A DNA stretch of 64,000 nt from Aerococcaceae bacterium DSM 111020 (lineage in GTDB: Bacteria > Bacillota > Bacilli > Lactobacillales > Aerococcaceae): contig JACBXP010000001.1 of assembly GCA_015863185.1 (NCBI GenBank), positions 124,001 to 188,000 on the forward strand, read 5' to 3'. Every line of letters begins with the position of its first letter. Positions within the stretch are counted from its first letter, which is position 1. The position numbers and the translations under genes were made by a program. The notes beneath the pieces were generated by a model. That model did no database searches. It had not been told where the DNA came from and was given only the letters and a program-made list of their open reading frames with translations. This document shows, piece after piece, positions 26,279-36,602 of this stretch.

Positions 26279-28300
26279 ATGTATAAAAATTTACAAAAAT
26301 TAGGTTCTTCATTAATGCTACCCGTTTCTGTTTTAGTTGTTGCAGCTTTATTTATGGCAATCGGTTATGGATTAGATCCACAGGCATTAGCAGGCTCAGA
26401 TAATTCGATCGCGGTATTTTTAGTTCAAGCAGGTCTCGTAGTCATTGATAATTTACCGATTCTATTTGCGGTCGGGGTAGCTGTTGGATTTGCCGGGGAT
26501 AACAATGGGACGGCTGGTTTGGCTGGCTTGGTCTCATTTTTAATGATTACCACATTATTGAATCCAGAAAAATTAGCTGTCATTCAAAATGTTCCGGTAG
26601 AAGAAATTAATCCGGCATTTGATGCTGTGAAAAATGTTTTCATTGGTATTATTTCTGGAGTCACTGCAGGTTGGGCCTATAATCGATTCCATAAAACAGA
26701 ATTACCACAATGGTTAGCTTTCTTTAGTGGGCGACGGTCGGTTGCGATTGTAACGGCAATGGTATCTGTCCTGATTGCAATTATCTTATATTTTATTTGG
26801 CCAGCGCTTTATGGTTTATTAACGGCTTTAGGAACTTCCATTGCAGGACTTGGTGCATTAGGTGCAGGATTATTTGGCTTTTTAAATCGTTTATTAATTC
26901 CAACAGGATTGCATCATGCATTGAATAATATCTTTTGGTTTGACACGATTGGTATCAATGATATTGGGAACTTTTGGGCTTCTACTGGAACCGAAGGTGT
27001 GACAGGGATGTATCAAGCTGGATTCTTCCCGATTATGATGTTTGGTCTTCCAGCGGCAGCGATGGCAATGATTAAAAATGCCAAACCAGAATTAAAAGGA
27101 CAAGCGAAAGCACTATTGATTGCCGGAGCGATTGCTTCATTTGCGACAGGAATTACAGAACCTTTAGAGTTTTCATTTATGTTTGCAGCGCCTTTACTTT
27201 ATTTTGTGCATGCATTACTTACGGGGGCTTCATTATTTGTCGCGTCAACATTAAATGCGACGGCTGGCTTTTCATTTTCAGCCGGTCTGATTGATTTGAT
27301 TGCTTCATGGCGAATGCCATTAGCCAATAATACTTGGATGTTATTAGCAATGGGATTAGTATTTGCAGTATTATATTTCATCATTTTTGATTGGATGATC
27401 AAACATTTTGACTTGAATACACCGGGACGTGGTAAAGTATTAGAACATGATGCTTCAACAGATGAGATGTCAAATACCACAGGACCAACAGATCACAATC
27501 CTACAGGTACCATGCGGCCCAATGAAGTAATGGCATATGAAATTTATCAGGCAATCGGTGGTTCTGAAAATATTCAGACCGTGAATAATTGTGCGACACG
27601 CTTGCGACTTGGCTTAAATGATACCAGTATCATTGACCAAGCAAGAATTCAAGCTGCTGGTGTATCAGGTGTTCGTGTCTTGGATGGCAAAAATCTTCAA
27701 GTTATTATTGGACCTAAGGTTCAATTTGTCGCGGATGAATTAAGTCAAATGAATAGACAAAGAGTGACTGTTCATTCATCGCCACAAAATAATGAAGCAC
27801 AAATTAAACACACAGAAGTCAGTCAAGAATCAAAACAAACTGAAACACAACGCATTGTGAGTCCATTAACAGGTGAGATTATTCAATTAGCGGACGTTGG
27901 AGATCCAGCATTTAGTTCGAAAGCATTGGGCGAAGGGCTGGCTGTTAAACCACTAGAAGGTCAAATCGTTTCACCGGTCAATGGAGAAGTCATGACCGTT
28001 TTCCCAACCAAACATGCTATAGGATTTAAGGCAGAAAATGGGGCCGAACTCTTAATGCATATGGGATTAAATACAGTGGAATTAAATGGTCAAGGGTTCC
28101 AAATTGATGTGAATGAGGGCGATAAAGTATCGATGGGTGATTACTTAGGAACCATCGATATTGAATTAATAGCTGACCAAGGTTACTCATTAGTGACACC
28201 ATTGGTTGTGACTAATGGTGGTGATTTTAATATTGTAAATATTAATCAAGGAGATCATGTTTCAGCTGGCGATTCAGTGTATGAAATTGATGTAAAATAA
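26279..28300 (+). CDS. nagE: PTS permease, N-acetylglucosamine-type, domains IIC-IIB-IIA
   Basis: A 673-residue permease in the order IIC (about 1-375, ten or so helices), IIB (about 415-490) and IIA (about 525-673). The IIC stretches PTGLHHALNNIFWFDTIGIN and GFFPIMMFGLPAAAMAM are typical of the GlcNAc branch (NagE) rather than the glucose branch. The IIB phosphorylated cysteine is in NNCATRLRLGLND and the IIA phosphorylated histidine in LLMHMGLNTVELNG. It imports and phosphorylates the sugar in one step. It has its own promoter and is separated by a terminator from the TIM-barrel-like gene. GlcNAc is the most likely substrate but is inferred. Confidence 0.85.
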   Translation: MYKNLQKLGSSLMLPVSVLVVAALFMAIGYGLDPQALAGSDNSIAVFLVQAGLVVIDNLPILFAVGVAVGFAGDNNGTAGLAGLVSFLMITTLLNPEKLAVIQNVPVEEINPAFDAVKNVFIGIISGVTAGWAYNRFHKTELPQWLAFFSGRRSVAIVTAMVSVLIAIILYFIWPALYGLLTALGTSIAGLGALGAGLFGFLNRLLIPTGLHHALNNIFWFDTIGINDIGNFWASTGTEGVTGMYQAGFFPIMMFGLPAAAMAMIKNAKPELKGQAKALLIAGAIASFATGITEPLEFSFMFAAPLLYFVHALLTGASLFVASTLNATAGFSFSAGLIDLIASWRMPLANNTWMLLAMGLVFAVLYFIIFDWMIKHFDLNTPGRGKVLEHDASTDEMSNTTGPTDHNPTGTMRPNEVMAYEIYQAIGGSENIQTVNNCATRLRLGLNDTSIIDQARIQAAGVSGVRVLDGKNLQVIIGPKVQFVADELSQMNRQRVTVHSSPQNNEAQIKHTEVSQESKQTETQRIVSPLTGEIIQLADVGDPAFSSKALGEGLAVKPLEGQIVSPVNGEVMTVFPTKHAIGFKAENGAELLMHMGLNTVELNGQGFQIDVNEGDKVSMGDYLGTIDIELIADQGYSLVTPLVVTNGGDFNIVNINQGDHVSAGDSVYEIDVK

Positions 28301-28307
28301 TAACTAG

Positions 28308-28334
28308 GCCCTCTGTATTCAGGGGGCTTTTTTT
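28308..28334 (+). terminator. terminator or attenuator between nagE and the TIM-barrel-like gene
   Basis: GCCCTCTG pairs with CAGGGGGC around TATT, with one G-T pair, followed by seven T. The next gene's ribosome site begins almost at once and no promoter is visible between, so the hairpin may reduce rather than end expression of that gene. Confidence 0.75.
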
Positions 28335-28347
28335 AAAAGGAGAATAT

Positions 28348-29250
28348 ATGGTTAAAAGATTATTATCAGCAAATCCTTCAGAAATCAAGGCATTTAATCG
28401 AACAGAATTAATTGAAAGTATTCGGAGTAGTGAAGGTAGAATTATTCTCTCAGAAAATATTGTTGTCCCAACAGCAAATATTGCCGATGTTACGAACGCA
28501 GAATTAGCGGCCAGTTTCGGAGCAGATTTAATTTTACTAAATGAAGTGGATTTGTTCAATCCTGTTATCAGTGGTCTAACGAAAGAGCAAGCGGTTGATT
28601 TTGCGAATGTTTTAAAGCATTTAACGGGGAGACCACTGGGGGTAAATTTAGAACCAGTAACTGATGATATAACAATGATGGAAGCACGCAAAGAAATAAC
28701 ATCCGGGAGAAAGGCAACGGTTGAAACATTTAAAAAAGCGAATCAACTCGGTTTAGACATGATTTGCTTGACAGGCAACCCTGCGGCAGGTGTATCTAAT
28801 CAAGCAATTATTGATTCGATTCACTTAGCTAGAAACCATTTTGACGGGATGATTATCGCTGGAAAAATGCATTCTGCAGGGGTTGCTGAACCAGTAATAA
28901 CATTAGATATCGCTAGAGAAATAATTGAGGCTAGACCCGATGTGTTAATGATTCCGAGTATTGGGTCTGTACCAGGGATTCGTGCGGAATTAATTTATGA
29001 CATCATTGATTACGCACACAATGAAGGCTGTTTAGTGATGACATCCATTGGAACGAGTCAAGAAGGAGCAGATTCACAAACTATCCGGCGTTTAGCTATA
29101 GATGCGAAGGTTGCTGGAGCTGATATTCAACATATAGGTGATGGCGGGAATGCATGGTTATTACCGGTTGAAAATATTTATCATATGAGTGTGGCGATTC
29201 GAGGAAAACGCCATACTCTATCCCGAATGGGGCGCTCAGTAAATCGTTAA
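28348..29250 (+). CDS. unrecognised TIM-barrel-like protein downstream of the PTS permease
   Basis: A 300-residue soluble protein. Alternating strands and helices with glycine-rich turns suggest a TIM barrel: TNAELAASFGADLILLNEVD, LGVNLEPV, GLDMICLTGNPAAG, GMIIAGKMHSAG, VLMIPSIGSVPGI and DIQHIGDGG sit at the ends of successive strands. LGVNLEPV and HIGDGG look like active-site or phosphate-binding turns. I do not recognise the family with certainty; similar proteins next to PTS genes carry inconsistent names. No pathway enzyme of GlcNAc-6-P degradation is nearby. AAAGGAG precedes the ATG. Role unknown; a sugar-phosphate or aldolase-like function is a guess from fold and context. Confidence 0.6.
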   Translation: MVKRLLSANPSEIKAFNRTELIESIRSSEGRIILSENIVVPTANIADVTNAELAASFGADLILLNEVDLFNPVISGLTKEQAVDFANVLKHLTGRPLGVNLEPVTDDITMMEARKEITSGRKATVETFKKANQLGLDMICLTGNPAAGVSNQAIIDSIHLARNHFDGMIIAGKMHSAGVAEPVITLDIAREIIEARPDVLMIPSIGSVPGIRAELIYDIIDYAHNEGCLVMTSIGTSQEGADSQTIRRLAIDAKVAGADIQHIGDGGNAWLLPVENIYHMSVAIRGKRHTLSRMGRSVNR

Positions 29251-29287
29251 ACAATTAATATAAATGAGAAGATGATGAGCAGGATTG

Positions 29288-29316
29288 TTGTAAACGGTAA
29301 CATAATCACGTAAAAT
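29288..29316 (+). promoter_or_regulatory. promoter of the aldehyde dehydrogenase gene with overlapping CcpA (cre) site
   Basis: TGTAAACGGTAACA (29289-29302) fits the cre consensus TGWNANCGNTNWCA at every position. It covers the -35 hexamer TTGTAA (29288-29293), 17 bases from TAAAAT (29311-29316). Binding of CcpA there would block RNA polymerase, so repression by preferred sugars is expected. Confidence 0.72.
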
Positions 29317-29346
29317 GAAGTTAAGAATATTTAAAGGAGTGGTTGG

Positions 29347-30819
29347 ATGACTGTAAAGATTGCGGATCAATATCAATTGCTGATTGATGGTCAATGGACC
29401 AATGGTACCGGGAATGAAACGATTGATGTATATAAACCGGCAACTGGAGAGAAAATCTCAACAATCATTGATGCAACGAATGATGATGTCGATGCAGCCG
29501 TCAAAGCTGCACAAGAAGCATTCAAAACTTGGGGACGCAGTGATGTTAAAGAACGTTCAAGCATCTTATTAGAAATAGCTGATCGCATTGAGGAAAAATT
29601 AGATTTCTTTGCAACGATTGAATCCATGGATAACGGAAAGCCTATTCGTGAGACTTCAGGAGCAGATATTCCACTCGCTGTGGATCATTTCCGTTACTTT
29701 GCTGGCGTTATTCGCAGTGAAGAAGATACTGTCAAGATGTTAGATGACCAGACAATGTCAATTATTATTAGAGAACCAATAGGAGTAGTGGGTCAAATTG
29801 TGCCTTGGAACTTCCCGTTCTTAATGGCTGCGTGGAAGATTGCACCAGCTTTAGCTGCAGGTAATACGATTGTCTTTAGTCCATCTTCTAGTACATCATT
29901 GAGTGTTTTAGAATTTGCTAAGATACTAAATGACGTGTTACCTAAAGGAGTCTTCAACTTAGTAACAGGTCGTGGATCGAAGTCTGGTGATTATTTACAA
30001 CATCATTCTGGGATAGATAAACTAGCCTTTACCGGATCAACAGCAGTAGGACGTCAAGTAGGTATATCTGCTGCAGAGAATTTAATTCCTGCCACCTTAG
30101 AATTAGGTGGTAAGTCTGCCAATATCTTCTTTGAAGATATGGATATGGATCAAGCACTTGAAGGTGCTCAATTAGGAATTTTATTTAATCAAGGCCAAGT
30201 TTGTTCTGCTGGTTCGCGTATCTTTGTTCAAGAATCAATTTATGATACTTTCCTGCCAAAATTAATTGAAGCATTTGAGAAAGTTCAAGTAGGTAATCCA
30301 TTAGACGAAAATACACAAATGGGTGCCCAAGTAAATGAAAATCAAATTGAAACGATTGAGAAGTATATTGCGATTGGTAAAGAAGAAGGCGCAGAAGTCT
30401 TAACAGGTGGAGAACGTTATCAAGAAGGCGCACTAGGAGAAGGTTCATTCTTTAAACCGACTTTATTGAATGCAACAAATGATATGCGTGTTTCTCAAGA
30501 AGAAATATTTGGCCCTGTTGCCACAGTCATCAAATTTAAAGATGCTGATGAAGTCATTCAGTTAGCCAATGATAGTGATTATGGTTTAGCTGGTGGTGTT
30601 TGGACAACGAACTTAAGGACCGCATTCAAGGTAGCACGTGGTATTCGTACAGGTCGTATGTGGGTCAATACTTATAATAGCTTTGAAGCAGGGACACCAT
30701 TTGGTGGGTATAAAGATTCTGGAATCGGACGCGAGACGCATAAAATGATTCTTGATGCCTATACACAACCAAAAAACATCTATATCAATTTAGATGAAGG
30801 TCCAACAGGAATGTTTTAA
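29347..30819 (+). CDS. NAD(P)-dependent aldehyde dehydrogenase
   Basis: A 490-residue enzyme of the ALDH superfamily. The catalytic cysteine is in FNQGQVCSAGSR, the general-base glutamate in LELGGKSANIFF, and the NAD-binding region in IVPWNFPFLMAAWKIAPALA and FTGSTAVG. The usual coenzyme-binding lysine in KPSxxTP is replaced (VFSPSSSTSLSV), a change that may mark a subfamily. It oxidises an aldehyde to a carboxylic acid; acetaldehyde and related aliphatic aldehydes are likely but cannot be proven. It is monocistronic, with a cre-overlapped promoter and a strong terminator, so it probably serves growth on non-preferred carbon sources. Confidence 0.87.
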   Translation: MTVKIADQYQLLIDGQWTNGTGNETIDVYKPATGEKISTIIDATNDDVDAAVKAAQEAFKTWGRSDVKERSSILLEIADRIEEKLDFFATIESMDNGKPIRETSGADIPLAVDHFRYFAGVIRSEEDTVKMLDDQTMSIIIREPIGVVGQIVPWNFPFLMAAWKIAPALAAGNTIVFSPSSSTSLSVLEFAKILNDVLPKGVFNLVTGRGSKSGDYLQHHSGIDKLAFTGSTAVGRQVGISAAENLIPATLELGGKSANIFFEDMDMDQALEGAQLGILFNQGQVCSAGSRIFVQESIYDTFLPKLIEAFEKVQVGNPLDENTQMGAQVNENQIETIEKYIAIGKEEGAEVLTGGERYQEGALGEGSFFKPTLLNATNDMRVSQEEIFGPVATVIKFKDADEVIQLANDSDYGLAGGVWTTNLRTAFKVARGIRTGRMWVNTYNSFEAGTPFGGYKDSGIGRETHKMILDAYTQPKNIYINLDEGPTGMF

Positions 30820-30832
30820 AGAAGAAGCATCA

Positions 30833-30866
30833 GGCAAACCTTTCTTAGGAAGGTTTGTCTTTTTTT
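30833..30866 (+). terminator. intrinsic terminator after the aldehyde dehydrogenase gene
   Basis: GGCAAACCTT pairs with AAGGTTTGTC (one wobble pair) around a 7-base loop, followed by seven T. Confidence 0.88.
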
Positions 30867-30956
30867 GGGTGGATTTTTTGATAAAAAAATGAAAACAATC
30901 GTCGACTATGGTATTATATTGAATAGCTATCAATTAAAGAAAGGGGGCTTCACTGA

Positions 30957-32081
30957 GTGAAAAGACATTTACCAGGATCCACGATCGGTATCATCGGAAA
31001 TAGTATATCTTCAGCATTACTGGCACAAGCAGCTGGCAAGTTAGGATACCGAGTTGCGAGTTTAGTATTGGATGAGAATAATCCCGTGCGACAATTTGCG
31101 AGTTGGCAAACAGTTACCGAAACATATAATGATGAAGCATTGAGATACTTTGCTAGTCGTGTGGATTTAGTAACAAGTGAAGTAGGTTTATTGACTCACC
31201 GTCAATATCAATTAGTTGCAACAATCACAGATGTCGGATTATCAGAAAATCTTATGGCGATAACGACGGACAGATTGTTAGAAAAGAACTTTTTAGATGG
31301 TCATCGCTGTTTAATTGCGCCTTATTCATTGGTTACAAATATTGGTGATATCGAAGAAGCTGTAGAATATTTAGGATTCCCTTGTATTCTTAAAGCAACC
31401 CAAAGACATTTATCACATTCTAAAGACCATGTTATATTATATAGTGAAGAAGATTACGAGGCAGCCGCAGAAAAATTAGCAAATGGATCATGCATTCTAG
31501 AAGCCTGGATTCCTTTTGAAAAAACTGTTTCACTTACAGCGGTACGTAATGAAAGAGGCGAAATCCTTTTTTACCCTATCTTTGAAATGGTGGACCAAGC
31601 ATCTACGACGACTCGTCAAGTTCAATTTCCGGCGAATATCAATGAGCCAATTCAACAAGAAATTTATCGAATTGGGCGCTCAATTGTTGAAGATTTGTCA
31701 TTAGTAGGGACGATGACGATACGATTTTTTGTCACATCAGCAGGGGTTATCTATGTCAATGAAGCGAGTGTGGGGCTTAGAGATGAAGCGTTATTTACGC
31801 TTGGGAGTATGTCTATCTCACATTATGAAGCGACAGCAAGAGGATTATTAGGTTTGCCCTTACCAGAATTAAGAATTCGTTCCAAAGCTGCAATTGCTTT
31901 GCCTCTCGAACAATTAAATCGTGAAAATGTCTTGACACAGTACATGTTACGAACGGACTGGGGCTTTGCACTCTTTAATCCCATTGGCAATGATCCGGAT
32001 TATCTGACAGGGCAAGTCATTGTAACCGGAGACTCACTAAGAAGTTGTGAGCGTCAAATTGAGTTAACAGAACTTATTTAA
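30957..32081 (+). CDS. PurK-like ATP-grasp protein with a lost active-site motif
   Basis: A 374-residue protein with a Rossmann-like N-terminus (GSTIGIIGNSISSALLAQAA), an ATP-grasp centre (GFPCILKATQ, then CILEAWIPFEKTVSLTAVRN) and a PurK C-terminal domain (ARGLLGLPLPELRIRSKAA). In PurK the substrate motif reads NEIAPRPHNSGHYT; here it is NEASVGLRDEALFTL, so the Arg-Pro-His-Asn-Ser-Gly-His core is gone. It is therefore unlikely to make N5-CAIR. It starts with GTG after AAAGGGGG and lies upstream of pcrA, a position where Lactobacillales often carry a PurK homologue away from other purine genes. True role unknown. Confidence 0.75.
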   Translation: MKRHLPGSTIGIIGNSISSALLAQAAGKLGYRVASLVLDENNPVRQFASWQTVTETYNDEALRYFASRVDLVTSEVGLLTHRQYQLVATITDVGLSENLMAITTDRLLEKNFLDGHRCLIAPYSLVTNIGDIEEAVEYLGFPCILKATQRHLSHSKDHVILYSEEDYEAAAEKLANGSCILEAWIPFEKTVSLTAVRNERGEILFYPIFEMVDQASTTTRQVQFPANINEPIQQEIYRIGRSIVEDLSLVGTMTIRFFVTSAGVIYVNEASVGLRDEALFTLGSMSISHYEATARGLLGLPLPELRIRSKAAIALPLEQLNRENVLTQYMLRTDWGFALFNPIGNDPDYLTGQVIVTGDSLRSCERQIELTELI

Positions 32082-32181
32082 GAAGATACATTCGATAGGC
32101 ATTGAGCAGTGATTTGTTTAATGTCTATTATTATTTATTTAGCACTTTTACCATACATTTATCATGACAGGGGGAAATGGA

Positions 32182-34491
32182 TTGTCAAATTTAAAAGAAA
32201 ATATCGCAAATTTAAATGATAAACAAAGAGAAGCAGTATTAAAAACCGAAGGCCCTGTCTTGATTGCTGCAGGAGCTGGCTCAGGAAAAACACGCGTACT
32301 GACACATCGTATTGCTTATTTGATTGAAGCAAAAGAAGTGAATCCTTGGAACATACTAGCAATAACTTTCACGAACAAAGCGGCCAATGAAATGCGCGAG
32401 CGAATCACACAATTAGTTGGACCAGAGGGAGAAAGTATTTGGGTTTCAACGTTTCACTCCATGTGTGCACGTATCTTAAGAAGAGAATCAGAACATATCG
32501 GTTATGGAAGAAACTTTTCAATTATCGATCAAAGTGAACAACAAACATTAATGAAACAAGTGTTGAAAGATTTGAATTTAGATAGTGATCAATATAATCA
32601 TAAAGAGATGTTGAGTATCATTGATCAATGGAAGAATTCTAGCTTAACACCGGATATTGTGACAGAAGAAGCGAGTTCATTTATTGAAGAAATCCATGCA
32701 CGCATTTATCGAACCTATCAGAATCGCTTGAAGAAAAGCAATGCGATGGACTTCAATGATTTGTTATTGCTGACGGTCCAATTGTTAGAAGCGAATGAAC
32801 AAGTGCGACAATTTTATCAAATGAAATTCCAATATATTCATGTCGACGAGTATCAAGATACGAATGAGACACAATATCAATTGGTTAAATTATTGACTGG
32901 AATGTTAAGAAATGTTTGCGTTGTGGGAGATGGCGATCAGAGTATCTACGGGTGGCGAGGAGCCAATATGGAAAATATTCTTAATTTTGAGAAAGACTAT
33001 CCTGATGCTACGGTTATTTTATTGGAACAAAATTATCGCTCGACACCTAACATATTAAATGCAGCGAATAGTGTGATTCGTCACAATTCCAATCGCCAAG
33101 CGAAAGAATTGTGGAGTGCTAGACCAGATGGTGATAAAATTTCGATTTATTTAGCTCAGAATGACTCTGAAGAGGCACAATATATTGTGCAAGAGATTTT
33201 AAAATTAAAAGAAGATAAGCATTTTAATAATTCAGACTTTGCGATTTTGTATCGCACACAGGCACAATCACAAAAATTTGAATCGATGTTATTAACTGCT
33301 AATATTCCATACCGTGTAGTGGGTGGCGTTAAATTCTATGGTAGAAAAGAAATCCAAGATACGTTAGCTTATTTAAGAGTTATCAATAATCCAACGGATA
33401 ATTTGAGTCTGAATCGCATTATCAATGTTCCTAAACGTGGTATAGGTCAGACAACCGTTGAACGTTTAGCAGAATTTGCAGATAGTTTAGGATTGAGTTG
33501 GTTTGAAGCGATTGCGCAAATCGAACATTCTAATTTACCAAAAGGTGCAGCAAATAAATTAGTGGCATTTAGTGAGATGATTCTACAACTGCAACAACAA
33601 GCTGAGTTTCTGACGATGACAGAATTAACCGAGGCGATGTGGGAAGCAAGTGAATATCGCGACATGTATTCAAAAACGGGGGATCTTGAGGCGCAAACTC
33701 GATTAGAGAACTTGGATGAATTCCTATCAGTTACAAAACAATTTGATGAAAGTGACCATAGTTCTATCGAACAAACGGACCCAGATTATGTGGAAGCAGA
33801 TGGAACGTCAGAAACACAAGAAGTGGATCCTCGAGAAACGTTGACTTTATTCTTAAATGATTTGTCGCTGGTGTCAACCATTGATGATGAAGAGGAAGAT
33901 GATCAAGTCACATTGATGACATTACATGCAGCGAAAGGTCTTGAATTTCCCGTTGTATTCGTAGTGGGAATGGAAGAAGGACTGTTTCCATTGAATCGTG
34001 CAATGGAAGATGAAGCGGAACTTGAGGAAGAAAGACGTTTAGCTTATGTTGGGATGACACGAGCTGAAGATATTCTTTATTTGACAGCGGCCAATAGTCG
34101 TCTATTATATGGTCGATATCAAAACAATTTGACGAGTCGTTTTATTGATGAAATTGACGAATCATTCGTCAATCATATTGGCGTGCCACCTATGCAACGG
34201 TCACGAATGGGTGCAGGAAATCGAAATTTAACTCATCAAGCCAAAGCACGAAAATCAGCCAGAAAAGTCCAATTGTCAAATGGGCCTCTAATCCAACGGA
34301 AAACAAATAATCAACATAAAGATGTAGATTATCAAGTGGGAGATAAAGTGACGCATAAAGCTTGGGGTATGGGAACGATTGTTGCGATTAAGGAAAGTGG
34401 CAATGATACACAATTAAGTATCGCATTTGACTCACAAGGAATTAAGCAATTATTAGCAGATTTAGCGCCTATTCAAAAAGTTGAAGCATAA
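32182..34491 (+). CDS. pcrA: ATP-dependent DNA helicase PcrA (UvrD/Rep superfamily 1A)
   Basis: A 3'-5' helicase of about 769 residues, used in repair, plasmid rolling-circle replication and clearing proteins from DNA. Walker A is AAGAGSGKTRVLTHRIAYL, motif Ia ITFTNKAANEM, the DExx box VDEYQDTN, motif III GDGDQSIYGWRGA, motif IV NYRS and motif VI VGMTRAEDILYL. The C-terminal PcrA tail (VGDKVTHKAWGMGTIVAI) is the Tudor-like domain that binds RNA polymerase. TTG 32182 is preferred over ATG 32164: AGGGGG lies 7 bases before it, and the protein then starts SNLKENIANLNDKQREAVL, like other PcrA proteins. The ligA operon follows. Confidence 0.92.
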   Translation: MSNLKENIANLNDKQREAVLKTEGPVLIAAGAGSGKTRVLTHRIAYLIEAKEVNPWNILAITFTNKAANEMRERITQLVGPEGESIWVSTFHSMCARILRRESEHIGYGRNFSIIDQSEQQTLMKQVLKDLNLDSDQYNHKEMLSIIDQWKNSSLTPDIVTEEASSFIEEIHARIYRTYQNRLKKSNAMDFNDLLLLTVQLLEANEQVRQFYQMKFQYIHVDEYQDTNETQYQLVKLLTGMLRNVCVVGDGDQSIYGWRGANMENILNFEKDYPDATVILLEQNYRSTPNILNAANSVIRHNSNRQAKELWSARPDGDKISIYLAQNDSEEAQYIVQEILKLKEDKHFNNSDFAILYRTQAQSQKFESMLLTANIPYRVVGGVKFYGRKEIQDTLAYLRVINNPTDNLSLNRIINVPKRGIGQTTVERLAEFADSLGLSWFEAIAQIEHSNLPKGAANKLVAFSEMILQLQQQAEFLTMTELTEAMWEASEYRDMYSKTGDLEAQTRLENLDEFLSVTKQFDESDHSSIEQTDPDYVEADGTSETQEVDPRETLTLFLNDLSLVSTIDDEEEDDQVTLMTLHAAKGLEFPVVFVVGMEEGLFPLNRAMEDEAELEEERRLAYVGMTRAEDILYLTAANSRLLYGRYQNNLTSRFIDEIDESFVNHIGVPPMQRSRMGAGNRNLTHQAKARKSARKVQLSNGPLIQRKTNNQHKDVDYQVGDKVTHKAWGMGTIVAIKESGNDTQLSIAFDSQGIKQLLADLAPIQKVEA

Positions 34492-34539
34492 GAATTCATT
34501 CGTGAATAATGAAAAAATACTGCTGATGTAATATTTTAA

Positions 34540-34548
34540 TGATATAAT
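34540..34548 (+). promoter_or_regulatory. extended -10 promoter element for ligA
   Basis: TGATATAAT, an extended -10 (TGnTATAAT), lies 33 bases before the ligA start. No good -35 is present, as is common with extended -10 promoters. A small hairpin with a TTCG loop (34494-34507) lies at the end of pcrA. Confidence 0.5.
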
Positions 34549-34559
34549 AGGCAAGATAA

Positions 34560-36590
<2,031 letters not shown>

Positions 36591-36602
36591 AGAGGTAATC
36601 AG

